In this document: positions 41,969 through 50,446 of the stretch, piece by piece
Position numbering within the stretch: position 1 is the first letter of the stretch
How the letters are laid out: every line of letters begins with the position of its first letter
Assembly (NCBI RefSeq): GCF_002343915.1
Contig: NZ_NETK01000001.1
Location: forward strand, 1,550,001-1,614,000
Source: Nannocystis exedens
Lineage (GTDB): Bacteria > Myxococcota_A > Polyangia > Nannocystales > Nannocystaceae
Direction of reading: 5' to 3'
Length of the DNA: 64,000 bases
Made by a program: the position numbers and the translations under genes
The notes under the pieces: model-generated
What the model was told of the DNA's origin: nothing
Database searches by the model: none
Seen by the model: only the letters and a program-made list of their open reading frames with translations

Positions 41969-43324
41969 ATGCGCGAGATCCTCGCAGAGTTGCGGCGGCT
42001 CGCCGTGCTCGCCGTGCCGTTGGCGCTGACCCAGCTCGGCAACATGATGCTCGGCATCGTCGACATGCTGATGCTCGGGCGCGTCGGTCGCGAGGCGCTC
42101 GACGCCGCGGCGCTCGGCAACCTGTGGGGCTACGCGGTCCTGACGATCGGCATGGGCGTGGTCCTCGGCTGCGACCCGTACATCGCCCAGGCCCACGGCG
42201 CCGGCGACGGCCGCGCGCTCGGCCTCACGGTGCAGCGCGGGGTCGTGCTGGCGCTGCTCGTCAGCGTCCCGGTCATGCTGCTGTGGACCCTCGGCGGCCC
42301 CGCGCTGGTGCTGCTCGGCCAGGCGCCGCACCTCGCCGCCGAGGCCCACGACTACTTGCTGGCGCAGCTGCCGGGCGCGCCGGCGGTGCTGCTCTACGTG
42401 GCGATGCGCTCGTACCTGCAGGGCCGCGGGATCACCGGCCCGGCGCTGCTCGTCATGATCCTGGCCAACGTCGTCAACGTCGGCCTCAACTACGTCCTGA
42501 TCTTCGGCGCGCTCGGGCTGCCCGCGCTCGGGGCCGTGGGCGCCGGGATCTCGACCGGCGTGGTGCGCGTGGTCATGGCCGCCGGGCTGGCGTGGCTCAT
42601 CGTCCGCGGCGAATTGCACGCCGGCGCGTGGGTCCCGTGGTCGCGGGCGGCGCTCGACCGCGCCGCGCTGGCCGCGATCGCCGGCGTCGGCCTCGGCATC
42701 GCCTTCCAGCTCGGGCTCGAGCTGTGGGCCTTCCAGGCGGCGATGTTGTTCGCCGGCTGGCTCGGCGACGCCCCGCTCGCGGCCTACACGATCGTCCTCA
42801 ACGTCGCCTCGTGCAGCTTCATGCTGCCGGTCGGGATCGGCATGGCCGCGGTGACCCGCGTCGGCAACCTGCTCGGCTCGGACCGGCCGCGCGAGGCCGA
42901 GCGGGCGGCGTGGGTCGCCCTGTCTCTCGGGGCAGGTGTGATGTTCGCCGCGGCCGCGCTGATGTACGGGCTGCGCCACGAGCTGCCGGCGCTGTTCGAC
43001 GCCGACCCCGAGGTCTACGCGCTCGCGGTCGTCAGCATCCCGGTCACCGCCGCCTTCCAGGTGTTCGACGGCGTCCAGGTGGTCGGCTTCGGGGTGCTGC
43101 GCGCCATGGGGCGCACCCGCCAGGCCGCGCTGGTCAACTTCGTCGGCTACTACGCGGTCGCCCTGCCGCTGGCGTATTGGTTGGCGTTCGAGCGCGGCCA
43201 CGGCATCACCGGCTTGTGGTGGGGTCTGACCGTCGGCCTGGCGCTGGTGGCGACCGCGCTGCTCGCGTGGATCGCCGCCCGCGGTCCCTCCACGGCCGGA
43301 AAGATCTCGCTCGAACAGCGTTAG
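41969..43324 (+). CDS. MATE family multidrug efflux transporter
   Basis: The protein has 451 residues with twelve hydrophobic segments in two similar halves. The start RRLAVLAVPLALTQLGNMML followed by GIVDMLMLGRVG is the classic MATE N-terminal signature. The second half shows GIAFQLGLELWAFQAAMLFA and PVGIGMAAVTRVGNLLGSDR. Transporters of this family export cationic drugs or secondary metabolites in exchange for Na+ or H+; the substrate here is unknown. A run of six T lies just before the ATG and no strong ribosome site is visible. Confidence 0.92.
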   Translation: MREILAELRRLAVLAVPLALTQLGNMMLGIVDMLMLGRVGREALDAAALGNLWGYAVLTIGMGVVLGCDPYIAQAHGAGDGRALGLTVQRGVVLALLVSVPVMLLWTLGGPALVLLGQAPHLAAEAHDYLLAQLPGAPAVLLYVAMRSYLQGRGITGPALLVMILANVVNVGLNYVLIFGALGLPALGAVGAGISTGVVRVVMAAGLAWLIVRGELHAGAWVPWSRAALDRAALAAIAGVGLGIAFQLGLELWAFQAAMLFAGWLGDAPLAAYTIVLNVASCSFMLPVGIGMAAVTRVGNLLGSDRPREAERAAWVALSLGAGVMFAAAALMYGLRHELPALFDADPEVYALAVVSIPVTAAFQVFDGVQVVGFGVLRAMGRTRQAALVNFVGYYAVALPLAYWLAFERGHGITGLWWGLTVGLALVATALLAWIAARGPSTAGKISLEQR

Positions 43325-43382
43325 TGCCGCGCCGGCGCGCCGCGGCCGCGGCCGACGGTCGCGCGGGCGACGGGCATTGAGT

Positions 43383-44945
43383 ATGGTGCCGCCCATGAAA
43401 ACGGACACGGACGTGATCGTCGTCGGCGCCGGCCACAACGGGCTGGTGGCCGCGCTGTTGCTCGCCAGGCGCGGCCTGCGGGTGCGGGTGCTCGAGGAGA
43501 GGGAGGTCGTCGGCGGAGCGGTCCGCACCGAGAAGCCGTTCGCGCGCGCCCCCGACCTGGCGATCTCGACCGGCGCCTACCTGCTCGGCCTCATGCAGCC
43601 CGAGCTGCTGCAGATCACCGGCGTCGACCTGCCGCTGCGGCGCCGCGACCCGCACTACTTCCTGCCGACCACCGACGGCCGTTATTTGCTGCTCGGCTCC
43701 GACGCCGAGGAGACCCGGCGCCAGTACGCCGCCTTCTCGTCGGAGGCCGACTGGCACGCCGACCAGGCCATGCAGGCCGAGCTCGCCCAGCTGCGCGAGG
43801 ACCTCGCGCCGTCGTGGTTCCACGAGCCGCTGTCGCTCGAGGACACCGCCGAGCGCTACGTCCGCAAGTCCTTGCGGCAGGTCTTCGTCGACCTGTGCCG
43901 AAAGCCGGTCGGCGAGTACATCGACCGCTTCCCGTTCAAGAGCGACCTGATCCGGGCGATGTACGCCTCGACCGACGGCTTCACCGGCGTCTACGGCACC
44001 TGGGACACACCCGGCACCGGCATGAACTTCCTCGTCCACAACATGTGCCGCCTGCCCGGCGCCGGCGGCACGTGGATGCTGGTCGAGGGCGGCATGGGCA
44101 CCGTCACCCAGAAGTTCGCCGCCGCCGCGCGGGCGGCCGGCGCCGTCATCGAGACGTCCTGCGGGGTCCAGCAGATCCTGGTCGAGAACGGCACCGCCGT
44201 CGGCGTCCTCACCAGCAAGGGCGAGGAGCTGCGGGCGCGCGTCGTCCTGGTCGGCGCCGACCCGTTCCGCATGCGCGACCTCGCCGGCCGCGACAACTTC
44301 CCCGCCGACTACAACGCGCGCCTCGACGCGATGCGCCGCGACGGCACCTCGCTCAAGGTCAACCTCGCGCTCAAGGGCCTGCCGCAGTTCACCTGCCTGC
44401 CGGTCGACCGCGGCCAGTACGGCCCGACGATCCACCTCCTGCCCGACGAGGAGGTCGTGATCCGCAGCTTCGACGAGGCGTTCCGGGCCGTCCAGGCCGG
44501 CCAGCTGCCCGACTTCCCGGTCATCGACTGGTACATCCACACCACCGTCGACCCGACGATGCGCGACAAGGACGGCCACCACAACTCGGCCCTGTTCGTG
44601 TCGTGGGTGCCCTACGAGCTCGCCGGCACCACCTGGGAGCAGGAGGAGAGCCGCTACGTCCAGCACCTGCTGTCGATCTGCGACCGCTTCGCCCCCGGGA
44701 CCAGCGACCTCGTGGTCGACACCTTCGTGCTCCACCCGCAGAAGATCGAGCGGCACTTCGGCATCACCCGCGGCCACATCCTCCACGTCGACAACACCTA
44801 CGGCTTCGACCAGCGCGTGCCCTACCGCCAGCCGATCGCCGGCCTCTACGCCGCCTCCGCCGGCACCCACCCCGGCGGCGGCGTGATCGGCTGCGGCGGC
44901 CACAACGCCGCCATGGCCGCGCTCAAGGACCTCGGGCTCGGCTGA
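43383..44945 (+). CDS. FAD-dependent oxidoreductase, PYROXD2/phytoene desaturase-like
   Basis: The protein has about 520 residues from 43383; a second Met at 43395 is equally possible. DVIVVGAGHNGLVAALLLAR followed by RVLEEREVVGGAVRTE is the dinucleotide-binding motif of the amine oxidase/phytoene desaturase superfamily. WMLVEGGMGTVTQKFAAAAR and the end VPYRQPIAGLYAASAGTHPG then GGVIGCGGHNAA are typical of the PYROXD2/CrtI-like group. It probably oxidises a hydrophobic substrate with FAD. No carotenoid genes are adjacent. A 10-bp hairpin (44988-45013) follows and probably ends transcription. Confidence 0.88.
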   Translation: MVPPMKTDTDVIVVGAGHNGLVAALLLARRGLRVRVLEEREVVGGAVRTEKPFARAPDLAISTGAYLLGLMQPELLQITGVDLPLRRRDPHYFLPTTDGRYLLLGSDAEETRRQYAAFSSEADWHADQAMQAELAQLREDLAPSWFHEPLSLEDTAERYVRKSLRQVFVDLCRKPVGEYIDRFPFKSDLIRAMYASTDGFTGVYGTWDTPGTGMNFLVHNMCRLPGAGGTWMLVEGGMGTVTQKFAAAARAAGAVIETSCGVQQILVENGTAVGVLTSKGEELRARVVLVGADPFRMRDLAGRDNFPADYNARLDAMRRDGTSLKVNLALKGLPQFTCLPVDRGQYGPTIHLLPDEEVVIRSFDEAFRAVQAGQLPDFPVIDWYIHTTVDPTMRDKDGHHNSALFVSWVPYELAGTTWEQEESRYVQHLLSICDRFAPGTSDLVVDTFVLHPQKIERHFGITRGHILHVDNTYGFDQRVPYRQPIAGLYAASAGTHPGGGVIGCGGHNAAMAALKDLGLG

Positions 44946-44987
44946 GCCGCCTGTCCTCCCGGGCATGTCCGAGAGGGCATGTCGAAA

Positions 44988-45013
44988 GGGGCATGTCCTC
45001 ACAGACATGCCCC
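44988..45013. terminator. 10-bp perfect hairpin between convergent genes
   Basis: GGGGCATGTC, a 6-base loop CTCACA, then GACATGCCCC gives a perfect 10-bp stem, with further CATGTCC copies at 44963-44983. It lies 43 bp after the oxidoreductase stop and 62 bp before the end of a convergent lipoprotein gene. It is a member of the CATGTCC family and probably acts as a bidirectional terminator. Confidence 0.6.
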
Positions 45014-45074
45014 TTCGTGCATCCGAGACCGCCGCCGAGACCTCGGCCCGCCGCCTTCCGCGAGCCCGCGCGGG

Positions 45075-45572
45075 TCACCCCGGCCACACGCACATCTGCG
45101 GCCCGGTCCCGGCGAACCCCGACAGGCTCTTGCACCCCAGCGCGAACGCCTCCGGACAGTCGACGCAGCGCATCCCGGGATCGGGGCAGTGGGCGTCCTC
45201 GCCGCACAGGATCACGCACATCCACGGGCCCTCCTCGAGCACCGGACAGATCGACTGGGACTGCACCGGCGACAGCGGACACCGCCCGGGCGCGGGCCCG
45301 GGCCCGAACTCGTCGCAGGGCGGCCCGCACACCGAGCCGTCCGGAGTCTGCAAACACAGCTCGCACTCGTCGCCCCGCGGGCACGGGCCGTGCTCGGCGA
45401 GCCCGTCGCCCATGTCGGCGAGCGGCTCGGGCGCCGAGCCCGTCGTCGGTCCCGTCGCCTCGCTCGCGGCGGTCGTCGAGCCGGAGCCTCCGCTCCCGCT
45501 GTCCGTCTCGCTGCTCCCCTTCGGGCCGCAGCCGAGCGCCATCACCAGGGCCACCACCCGAGGACCTCGCAT
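45075..45572 (-). CDS. Cys-rich lipoprotein
   Basis: From the Met at 45572 the protein has 165 residues, with a short signal peptide VVALVMALGC (Cys15). A Ser/Gly/Thr/Ala linker is followed by a mature domain with about 16 cysteines in short loops (CPRGDECELCLQTPDGSVCG; CVILCGEDAHCPDPGMRCVD). The longer frame to 45671 would hide the signal peptide. Likely surface-exposed; function unknown. It resembles in style the island lipoprotein at 16281. Confidence 0.72.
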   Translation of the reverse strand: MRGPRVVALVMALGCGPKGSSETDSGSGGSGSTTAASEATGPTTGSAPEPLADMGDGLAEHGPCPRGDECELCLQTPDGSVCGPPCDEFGPGPAPGRCPLSPVQSQSICPVLEEGPWMCVILCGEDAHCPDPGMRCVDCPEAFALGCKSLSGFAGTGPQMCVWPG

Positions 45573-46357
45573 CTCACCACGGTGCACGGAGCGGGCGCCC
45601 GCGTCAATCCTCCGCGCCACGCGGGGCGTCCCGCCCCGGTCGGGCCCCGCCTGAAATTGCATGTCTTTCAAGACATTGTCCTCCGGACATGTCTAAAAAA
45701 CTAGGCACGCCGGCGAGCGCCGCTCGCCGTCGGCTCCGTCAGGCGAGCTCGGCGACCCCGCCACCGAGGCTCCGCGCCGCGAACAGGTCGGCCAGCTTCT
45801 TGGCCGGGATCCGCTCGCCGGCGGCGGCCTCGGCCCCATTAAACATGCCCCTTCGCGCCGGGCCGGTCTCGACCCTCCGCGACGTCGCCGCCCCTCCGCC
45901 GCAGGAACACCTGCTCGCCTCGGGCACCTCGGTGCCGAGCGCGCGGTCCCCCTCTACTCGCCGGTGCTCACCGGCCTGCAGCTCGTCCAGGGCCTCGCTC
46001 ATGCCTCGCGAGCAAGATGTCGGCTGCGAGCTCGCCGAGGTCCCGGTGTCGACCCAGGCGACGCGGCCGCGGCCGGCCGGGACGAACAGCTCGTCGCGCT
46101 CGCGGATGTCCGGGCGGTGCGCGTCGCCGAGGTCCTGGGCGAAAAGCCGGGCCGCAAGGCGGTCCAGGGGACCGCTCCCCGCGCCAGACGCCGCTCGACG
46201 CCGTGAGGCGGGACCAGGCGCCGGCGGTCGGCGCCGACGACGGCCCGCTCCACCTGCTTCGGAGCAGGTCCGCCGATGCGGGACGGGTCCCGACCGAGCC
46301 CCGACGCGAAGAACAATTCGGTGACACACTTCGCCTCGCAGCCCGCACCACCGCGAC
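45573..46357. other. Gene-poor interval with possible gene remnant and CATGTCC motifs
   Basis: At 45661-45697 the motifs ATGTCTTTCAAGACAT and GGACATGTC occur. A minus-strand frame (45739-46365) ends in a protein-like stretch (ERIPAKKLADLFAARSLGGG then VAELA), but upstream of 45850 it degenerates into Arg/Gly/Ala shadow translation, interrupted by another CATGCCCC motif. This may be the 3' remnant of a decayed gene. The segment just before 46358 should hold the sigma-factor promoter. Confidence 0.35.
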
Positions 46358-47002
46358 ATGCCCACCTCCCGGCCCGCCCCGTCCGTCGAGACGCTGCTCG
46401 CGTTGATGCAGAGCGGTGACCTGCGCGCGCTCGACCTCCTCGCGCGGGCCTACGGCGATCGCCTGCTCGCGGTCGCGCGGCGGCGCTGCGACCTGCGCGA
46501 GGACGCCGAGGACGCGGTGCAGCAGGCCCTGCTCGCGGCCGGCGCGGCGATGACCGGCTACCGCGGCGCGGGCTCGCCGCTGGCCTGGCTGTCGACCCTG
46601 GTCGCCCGCACCTGCTGGCGGATGAACCGCAAGGCCGCGCCGACCGCCGACGTCGCCGACGTCCCCTGCACCTGCGACGACCCGGCCGTCGTCGCCGAGC
46701 GGCGCGAGCTCGGCGCGACCCTCGGCGAGGCGCTCATGACCCTGTCGCGCACCGATCGCCTGGCCTTCCTGCTCGCCGCCGAGGGCGTGAGCAGCGTCGA
46801 GATCGCCGAGCGCTTCTCGCTCACGCACGACGCCGTCCGCAGCCGGCTCAAGCGCGCCCGCAAGGTTTTGCGCGCCGCCCTCGAAAAGCGTGACACACCG
46901 CCCGCGCCCGGGCGCACTGCATCGGCGAGCCACACGAAAGGACCGCTCCCCGATGACGACCTCGCCCAGTTCTTCGCGCCCCCACCCGCGCCGCACCGAT
47001 GA
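46358..47002 (+). CDS. ECF-type RNA polymerase sigma factor
   Basis: The protein has 214 residues. Region 2 is SVETLLALMQSGDLRALDLL with DLREDAEDAVQQALLAAGAA. Region 4 is MTLSRTDRLAFLLAAEGVSS followed by VEIAERFSLTHDAVRSRLKR, a clear helix-turn-helix. A short Cys pair, VPCTCDD, sits in the linker. The gene overlaps the following thioredoxin gene by about 50 bp in another frame, so the pair is co-transcribed. No anti-sigma gene is adjacent; a redox role is suggested by the thioredoxin neighbour. Confidence 0.85.
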   Translation: MPTSRPAPSVETLLALMQSGDLRALDLLARAYGDRLLAVARRRCDLREDAEDAVQQALLAAGAAMTGYRGAGSPLAWLSTLVARTCWRMNRKAAPTADVADVPCTCDDPAVVAERRELGATLGEALMTLSRTDRLAFLLAAEGVSSVEIAERFSLTHDAVRSRLKRARKVLRAALEKRDTPPAPGRTASASHTKGPLPDDDLAQFFAPPPAPHR

Positions 47003-47288
47003 CGCCTCGTTCGCCGCCGACGTCGCGGCCTCGCCCCTCGTCCTCGTCAAGTTCTCCGGCGCCTGGTGCCCGCCCTGCCGCGCCCTCCAGCCGACCCTCG
47101 ACGCCATCGCCCGCGACCGCAGCGATGTGACGGTGTTCGACGTCGACGTCGACGCCAGCCACGGCCTCGCCGAGCAGTTCGGCGTGCGCAGCATCCCGAC
47201 CCTGGTCGCCTTCCGCGACGGCAAGCCGATCGGCCAGCTCGTCGGCAACCAGCCGCGCGCCCGCATCGAGGCGCTGTTGCGGGCGTGA
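46953..47288 (+). CDS. Thioredoxin-family protein with WCPPC active site
   Basis: From the Met at 46953 (AAAGGA upstream) the protein has 111 residues. SPLVLVKFSGAWCPPCRALQ is the thioredoxin active site with Pro-Pro in place of the usual Gly-Pro, which is expected to alter redox potential. DVDVDASHGLAEQFGVRSIP then TLVAFRDGKPIGQLVG matches the rest of the fold, including the cis-Pro. There is no signal peptide, so it is cytoplasmic. It overlaps the end of the sigma-factor gene. Confidence 0.88.
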   Translation: MTTSPSSSRPHPRRTDDASFAADVAASPLVLVKFSGAWCPPCRALQPTLDAIARDRSDVTVFDVDVDASHGLAEQFGVRSIPTLVAFRDGKPIGQLVGNQPRARIEALLRA

Positions 47289-47642
47289 GAAGGAGCAGAG
47301 CGCGCCTCGGTCGCCGGGTCGGGCGTCGCCGGCCGCCATAACCGGACGAGGCGCGCGGATTCGCCGAGCGGATCGGCTCCCCGGCGCTGTGCGCCCGAGC
47401 CACGTCCTCGGCGGCCGAGCCACGCACCTGCTCGAACGAGCAGGCCCGATCGAGCATGTCTTCACGGCCATGCTCGATCGGACATGCCCTCGAGGTTTTT
47501 TGCTGCGCTCCCCCTGAAGAGGCGCTCCGTCGAGATGTCCTCGCGGCCACGCTCGCCGGCGCGGCGAGAGGCCGCGCTCCTCGGGCACGCGCCCGCGAGC
47601 GCCTCCACCCGCGGCGAACCGGGCGCTTCATGCACGGAGCCC
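47289..47642. other. Intergenic interval with stacked hairpins
   Basis: CCTGCTCG-AA-CGAGCAGG lies at 47427-47444. GATCGAGCATG ... CATGCTCGATC (11-bp perfect stem, 10-base loop) lies at 47448-47479, followed by GGACATGCC. It sits between the convergent thioredoxin and Rrf2 genes, so a terminator role is likely. I see no gene in the interval. Confidence 0.55.
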
Positions 47643-48140
47643 TCACGCCCGGCGCGCGCGCGCGGTCGCCTTGCCCGCCTTCGCGCCCTTCTTCTTGCGG
47701 TGCGAGCACGGCCCGCCGCGTCGCTCGAGCTCGTCGAGCTCGCCGGCGAGGGTGCGCCCGGCCAGCACCGCGAGGGTGGCCGCCTCGAGCTCGTGCGACA
47801 GCTCGTGGAACATCTCCTCCATGTTGGAGGTGACCACGCAGCGGTGAGGGAGGTCGGAGCGGCCGGCGAACAGGCCGCGTTCGCCGAGCACCGCGAGGTA
47901 GACGTCGCGCAGGGTGATCTCGCGGGCCGGGCGAGCCAGGCGCGAGCCGCCCTTGACCCCCATCGTGGTGACGATGAGGCCCGCCGCCGCCAGCGAGGCG
48001 AGCAGCTTGCGGATCAGCGACGGGTTGGTGACGAGCCCGCCGGCGAGCTCCGACGACGACAGCAGCCCCGCGTCCTCGCGCTGGGCGAGCGCCAGCATCA
48101 GCATGAGCTGCAGCGCGGAGGCGAACCGCACGTCCACCAT
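47643..48140 (-). CDS. Rrf2-family transcriptional regulator
   Basis: The protein has 165 residues. RFASALQLMLMLALAQ and SSELAGGLVTNPSLIRKLLA followed by LIVTTMGVKGGSRLARPARE form the winged-helix DNA-binding domain of Rrf2/YwnA-type regulators. ITLRDVYLAVLGERGLF is the dimerisation helix start. The three Cys that ligate Fe-S clusters in IscR are absent; only a distal Cys and a Cys near the end remain, so it is likely of the non-cluster, thiol- or quinone-responsive type. The end is a Lys/Arg-rich tail. It follows the ene-reductase gene by 25 bp and probably regulates it. Confidence 0.88.
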   Translation of the reverse strand: MVDVRFASALQLMLMLALAQREDAGLLSSSELAGGLVTNPSLIRKLLASLAAAGLIVTTMGVKGGSRLARPAREITLRDVYLAVLGERGLFAGRSDLPHRCVVTSNMEEMFHELSHELEAATLAVLAGRTLAGELDELERRGGPCSHRKKKGAKAGKATARARRA

Positions 48141-48165
48141 GCCGCGAGGTGTACCACGCGGGCCA

Positions 48166-49212
48166 TCAGCCCGGTAGGCGCGGATAGTCGGTGAAGCCGG
48201 CCGCGCCCGGCGTGTAGAACGTCGCCCTGTCGGGAGGGTTCAGCGCCGCACGCGCGGCGAAGCGGGCCGGCAGATCGGGGTTGGCGATGAACAGCCGCCC
48301 GAACACCGCGCCGTCGAGCAGCCCCTCCTTCAGCAGCACCTCCGCCTCGTCCTGCGTGAGGTCGCCGCCGCCGAGCAGCGTGCCGCGGTAGTGCGGGCGC
48401 AGCTCGGCGAACGACAGGCCCGGGCCGCTGCCGCGCGCGCGGTCGTCGGCGGTCGGGCGCGTCACGTGGACGTAGGCCAGCTCGCGCGCCGACAGCTCGC
48501 GCAAGATCGCCGCGAAGTTGTCGCGCGCCGACGGGTCGGGCCCGCCGTCGATCATCGCGCTCGGCGACAGCTTGAGCCCGACCCGCCCCGCGCCCATGAC
48601 CGCCTGCAGGCGATCGAGCAGCTCGTACAGCAGCCGCAGGCGGTTCGCCAGCGAGCCGCCGTACTCGTCGGTGCGGGCGTTGGTGGCGGCACGGAGGAAG
48701 CGGTCGAACAGGTTGCCGCTGCTCGCGTGCATCTCGATCATGTCGAACCCCGCGTCCTGCACCGCCCGCGCGGCCCGCTCGAACGCCGCCGTCACCGCCG
48801 CGATGTCCTCGCGCGAAAGCATCGCCGGCCGCACCTCGTCGGTGACCCCCCACCAACCCGTCTGATCGGGCCGCTCGGCGCGCGGGAGCCCGACGTCCCA
48901 CAGCTGCGCGGCGATCCGCCCGCCCGCGTCGTGGACCCGCCGGACCACGCGGGCCCACCCGGCCTGCTGCGCCGGCGAGAAGATCGCCGCCAGGGCGGGG
49001 AAGCCGGCCCCGTACGGCCGCACCGCGAGCGCCTCGGAGAGGATGAGCCCGGCCCCCGCCCGCTGCGCGTAGTACTCGGCCACCAGCTCGGTCGGCGCGA
49101 GCCCGGCGTCGGAGCGCAGGCGGGTCATGGGCGCCATGATGACCCGGTTCGGCAGCGCCAGCGCGCCGAGCCGCAGCGGGTCCAACAGGACGGAACCAAC
49201 GTGATCGTTCAT
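48166..49212 (-). CDS. Alkene reductase of the Old Yellow Enzyme family (NemA-like)
   Basis: The start at 49212 (MNDHVG) or 49221 gives about 348-351 residues. LGALALPNRVIMAPMTRLRS is the FMN-binding N-terminus. FDMIEMHASSGNLFDRFLRA with NARTDEYGGSLANRLRLLYE is the family core; the usual His-Gly-Ala-His-Gly-Tyr stretch here reads MHASSGNL, so the second substrate-binding residue differs. LLDGAVFGRLFIANPDLPAR is the FMN phosphate site. It reduces activated C=C bonds with NADPH and FMN. It forms an operon with the Rrf2 regulator, as in quinone- or electrophile-inducible systems. Confidence 0.9.
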   Translation of the reverse strand: MNDHVGSVLLDPLRLGALALPNRVIMAPMTRLRSDAGLAPTELVAEYYAQRAGAGLILSEALAVRPYGAGFPALAAIFSPAQQAGWARVVRRVHDAGGRIAAQLWDVGLPRAERPDQTGWWGVTDEVRPAMLSREDIAAVTAAFERAARAVQDAGFDMIEMHASSGNLFDRFLRAATNARTDEYGGSLANRLRLLYELLDRLQAVMGAGRVGLKLSPSAMIDGGPDPSARDNFAAILRELSARELAYVHVTRPTADDRARGSGPGLSFAELRPHYRGTLLGGGDLTQDEAEVLLKEGLLDGAVFGRLFIANPDLPARFAARAALNPPDRATFYTPGAAGFTDYPRLPG

Positions 49213-49299
49213 ATGTATCACTGACTAGTTTAGTTTATTGAGAAGTGCAAGCATCATTAAAACATATCGACCGCGCGCGACCGCTCCTCATTTTTTACG

Positions 49300-49327
49300 T
49301 TGCGCCTGCCACAAATGAGACTATAAG
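49300..49327 (+). promoter_or_regulatory. Candidate sigma-70-type promoter in an AT-rich divergent region
   Basis: The 49213-49396 interval between the ene-reductase and the NADP-binding-protein gene is by far the most AT-rich part of the window. TTGCGC at 49300-49305 and TATAAG at 49322-49327, 16 bp apart, fit -35 and -10 boxes for the rightward gene. The leftward side holds TTTAGTTTA-type repeats (49229-49239) that could be the Rrf2-regulated promoter. Confidence 0.45.
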
Positions 49328-49396
49328 AGTTACACTTGTGCACGCGGGCCGTCGCCGCCCTCGCGGCGCCGCTCGGGCCGCACCTCAGGAGCAGGC

Positions 49397-50121
49397 ATGG
49401 ACATCGGCATCATCGGTTCAGGACACATCGGCGGCACCCTCACCCGGCGGCTGCGCGGGCTCGGCCACCCGGTCACCGTCGCCAACTCGCGCGGCCCGGC
49501 CAGCCTCGCCGCCCTCGCGGCCGAGACTGGCGCCACCGCGGGCACCGTCCACGAGGCCGCCCGCGCGCGCGACCTCGTGATCGTCACCATCCCGCAGCGC
49601 GCGGTGCCGAGTCTGCCGCGCGACCTGTTCGCCGCCACCCCGGCGAGCACCGCCGTGGTCGACACCGGCAACTACTACCCGAGCTGCGGGACGGCCGGAT
49701 CGCCGAGATCGACGCCGGGCTGACCGACAGCGAGTGGGTCGCCCGCCAGCTCGATCGGCCGGTGCTCAAGGCCTTCAACAACGTCACGGCCCGCACCCTC
49801 GCGCGCGGCGGCCTGCCGGCGGGCGCGCCCGGGCGGATCGCGCTGTCGGTCGCCGGCGACGACGTCGCGGGGAAGAAGCTGGTCCTGCAGCTGTTCGACC
49901 AGCTCGGCTTCGACGGCGTCGACGCCGGCACGCTGGCCGACTCGTGGCGCCAGCAGGTCGGCACCCCGGCCTACGGCCACGACCTCGACGCCGCCGCCCT
50001 GCGGGCCGCGCTCGCGGCCGCCGAGCGCGACAGGGTCGCCGACTACCGCCGCGAAGGCGAAGCGATGGTGCGCCAGCTGCTCGCCACCGCCGGCAGCATC
50101 GACGCCATCGCCGCGCCCTGA
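49397..50121 (+). pseudogene. NADPH-dependent F420 reductase-like protein, frameshifted
   Basis: The first frame (49397 to about 49680) encodes MDIGIIGSGHIGGTLTRRL, an NADP-binding motif, and continues to VVDTGNYYP. The second frame picks up with RDGRIAEIDAGLTDSEWVAR then KAFNNVTARTLARGGLPAG and runs to 50121, completing an F420-dependent NADP reductase-like fold of about 240 residues. The break lies in TACCCGAGCTGC near 49680, where one missing base would restore the frame. Without it the product ends at 49723 and lacks its C-terminal half. A sequencing error is as likely as a real mutation. Confidence 0.8.
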
Positions 50122-50446
50122 CGCCGGCACGAGGTCGCGCCGGCGAGCGACGCGGGGATCTGTCGGCGAGTCCGATCGGGTGAACCCGCCGAGCGTGCGT
50201 GGCCTCGAAGGTTCCTGCGAGGATGCACGCGCCGCCGTCGCCAGCGACCGACTCTCGACGTCGCGCCGAACCCCGCGCGCGTCGACCGAGACCCGCGGGC
50301 CCGTCGCCGGCCAGGCTCCACCATCGCGGCTCAGGCCCGCCCGACCGCGCGCTCATGGCGTGCCTGACCGCGTCGGATCGCTCGCGCCCCGCGTCGGCGC
50401 AGCGCGATCAGATTGACCCTCTCGGGCGGCCATGTTGAGGTGGGGC
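50122..50446. other. Intergenic interval of about 325 bp
   Basis: GC-rich, with no protein-like frame and no convincing hairpin. It should contain the promoter of the FG-GAP lipoprotein gene, but no boxes stand out. Confidence 0.4.

Noticed and set aside
43814..46324. Plus-strand open frame of 836 codons spanning three regions
   Set aside because: It overlaps the PYROXD2-like gene in another frame, crosses the hairpin at 44988 and runs antisense to the Cys-rich lipoprotein; its translation is almost all Arg/Pro.
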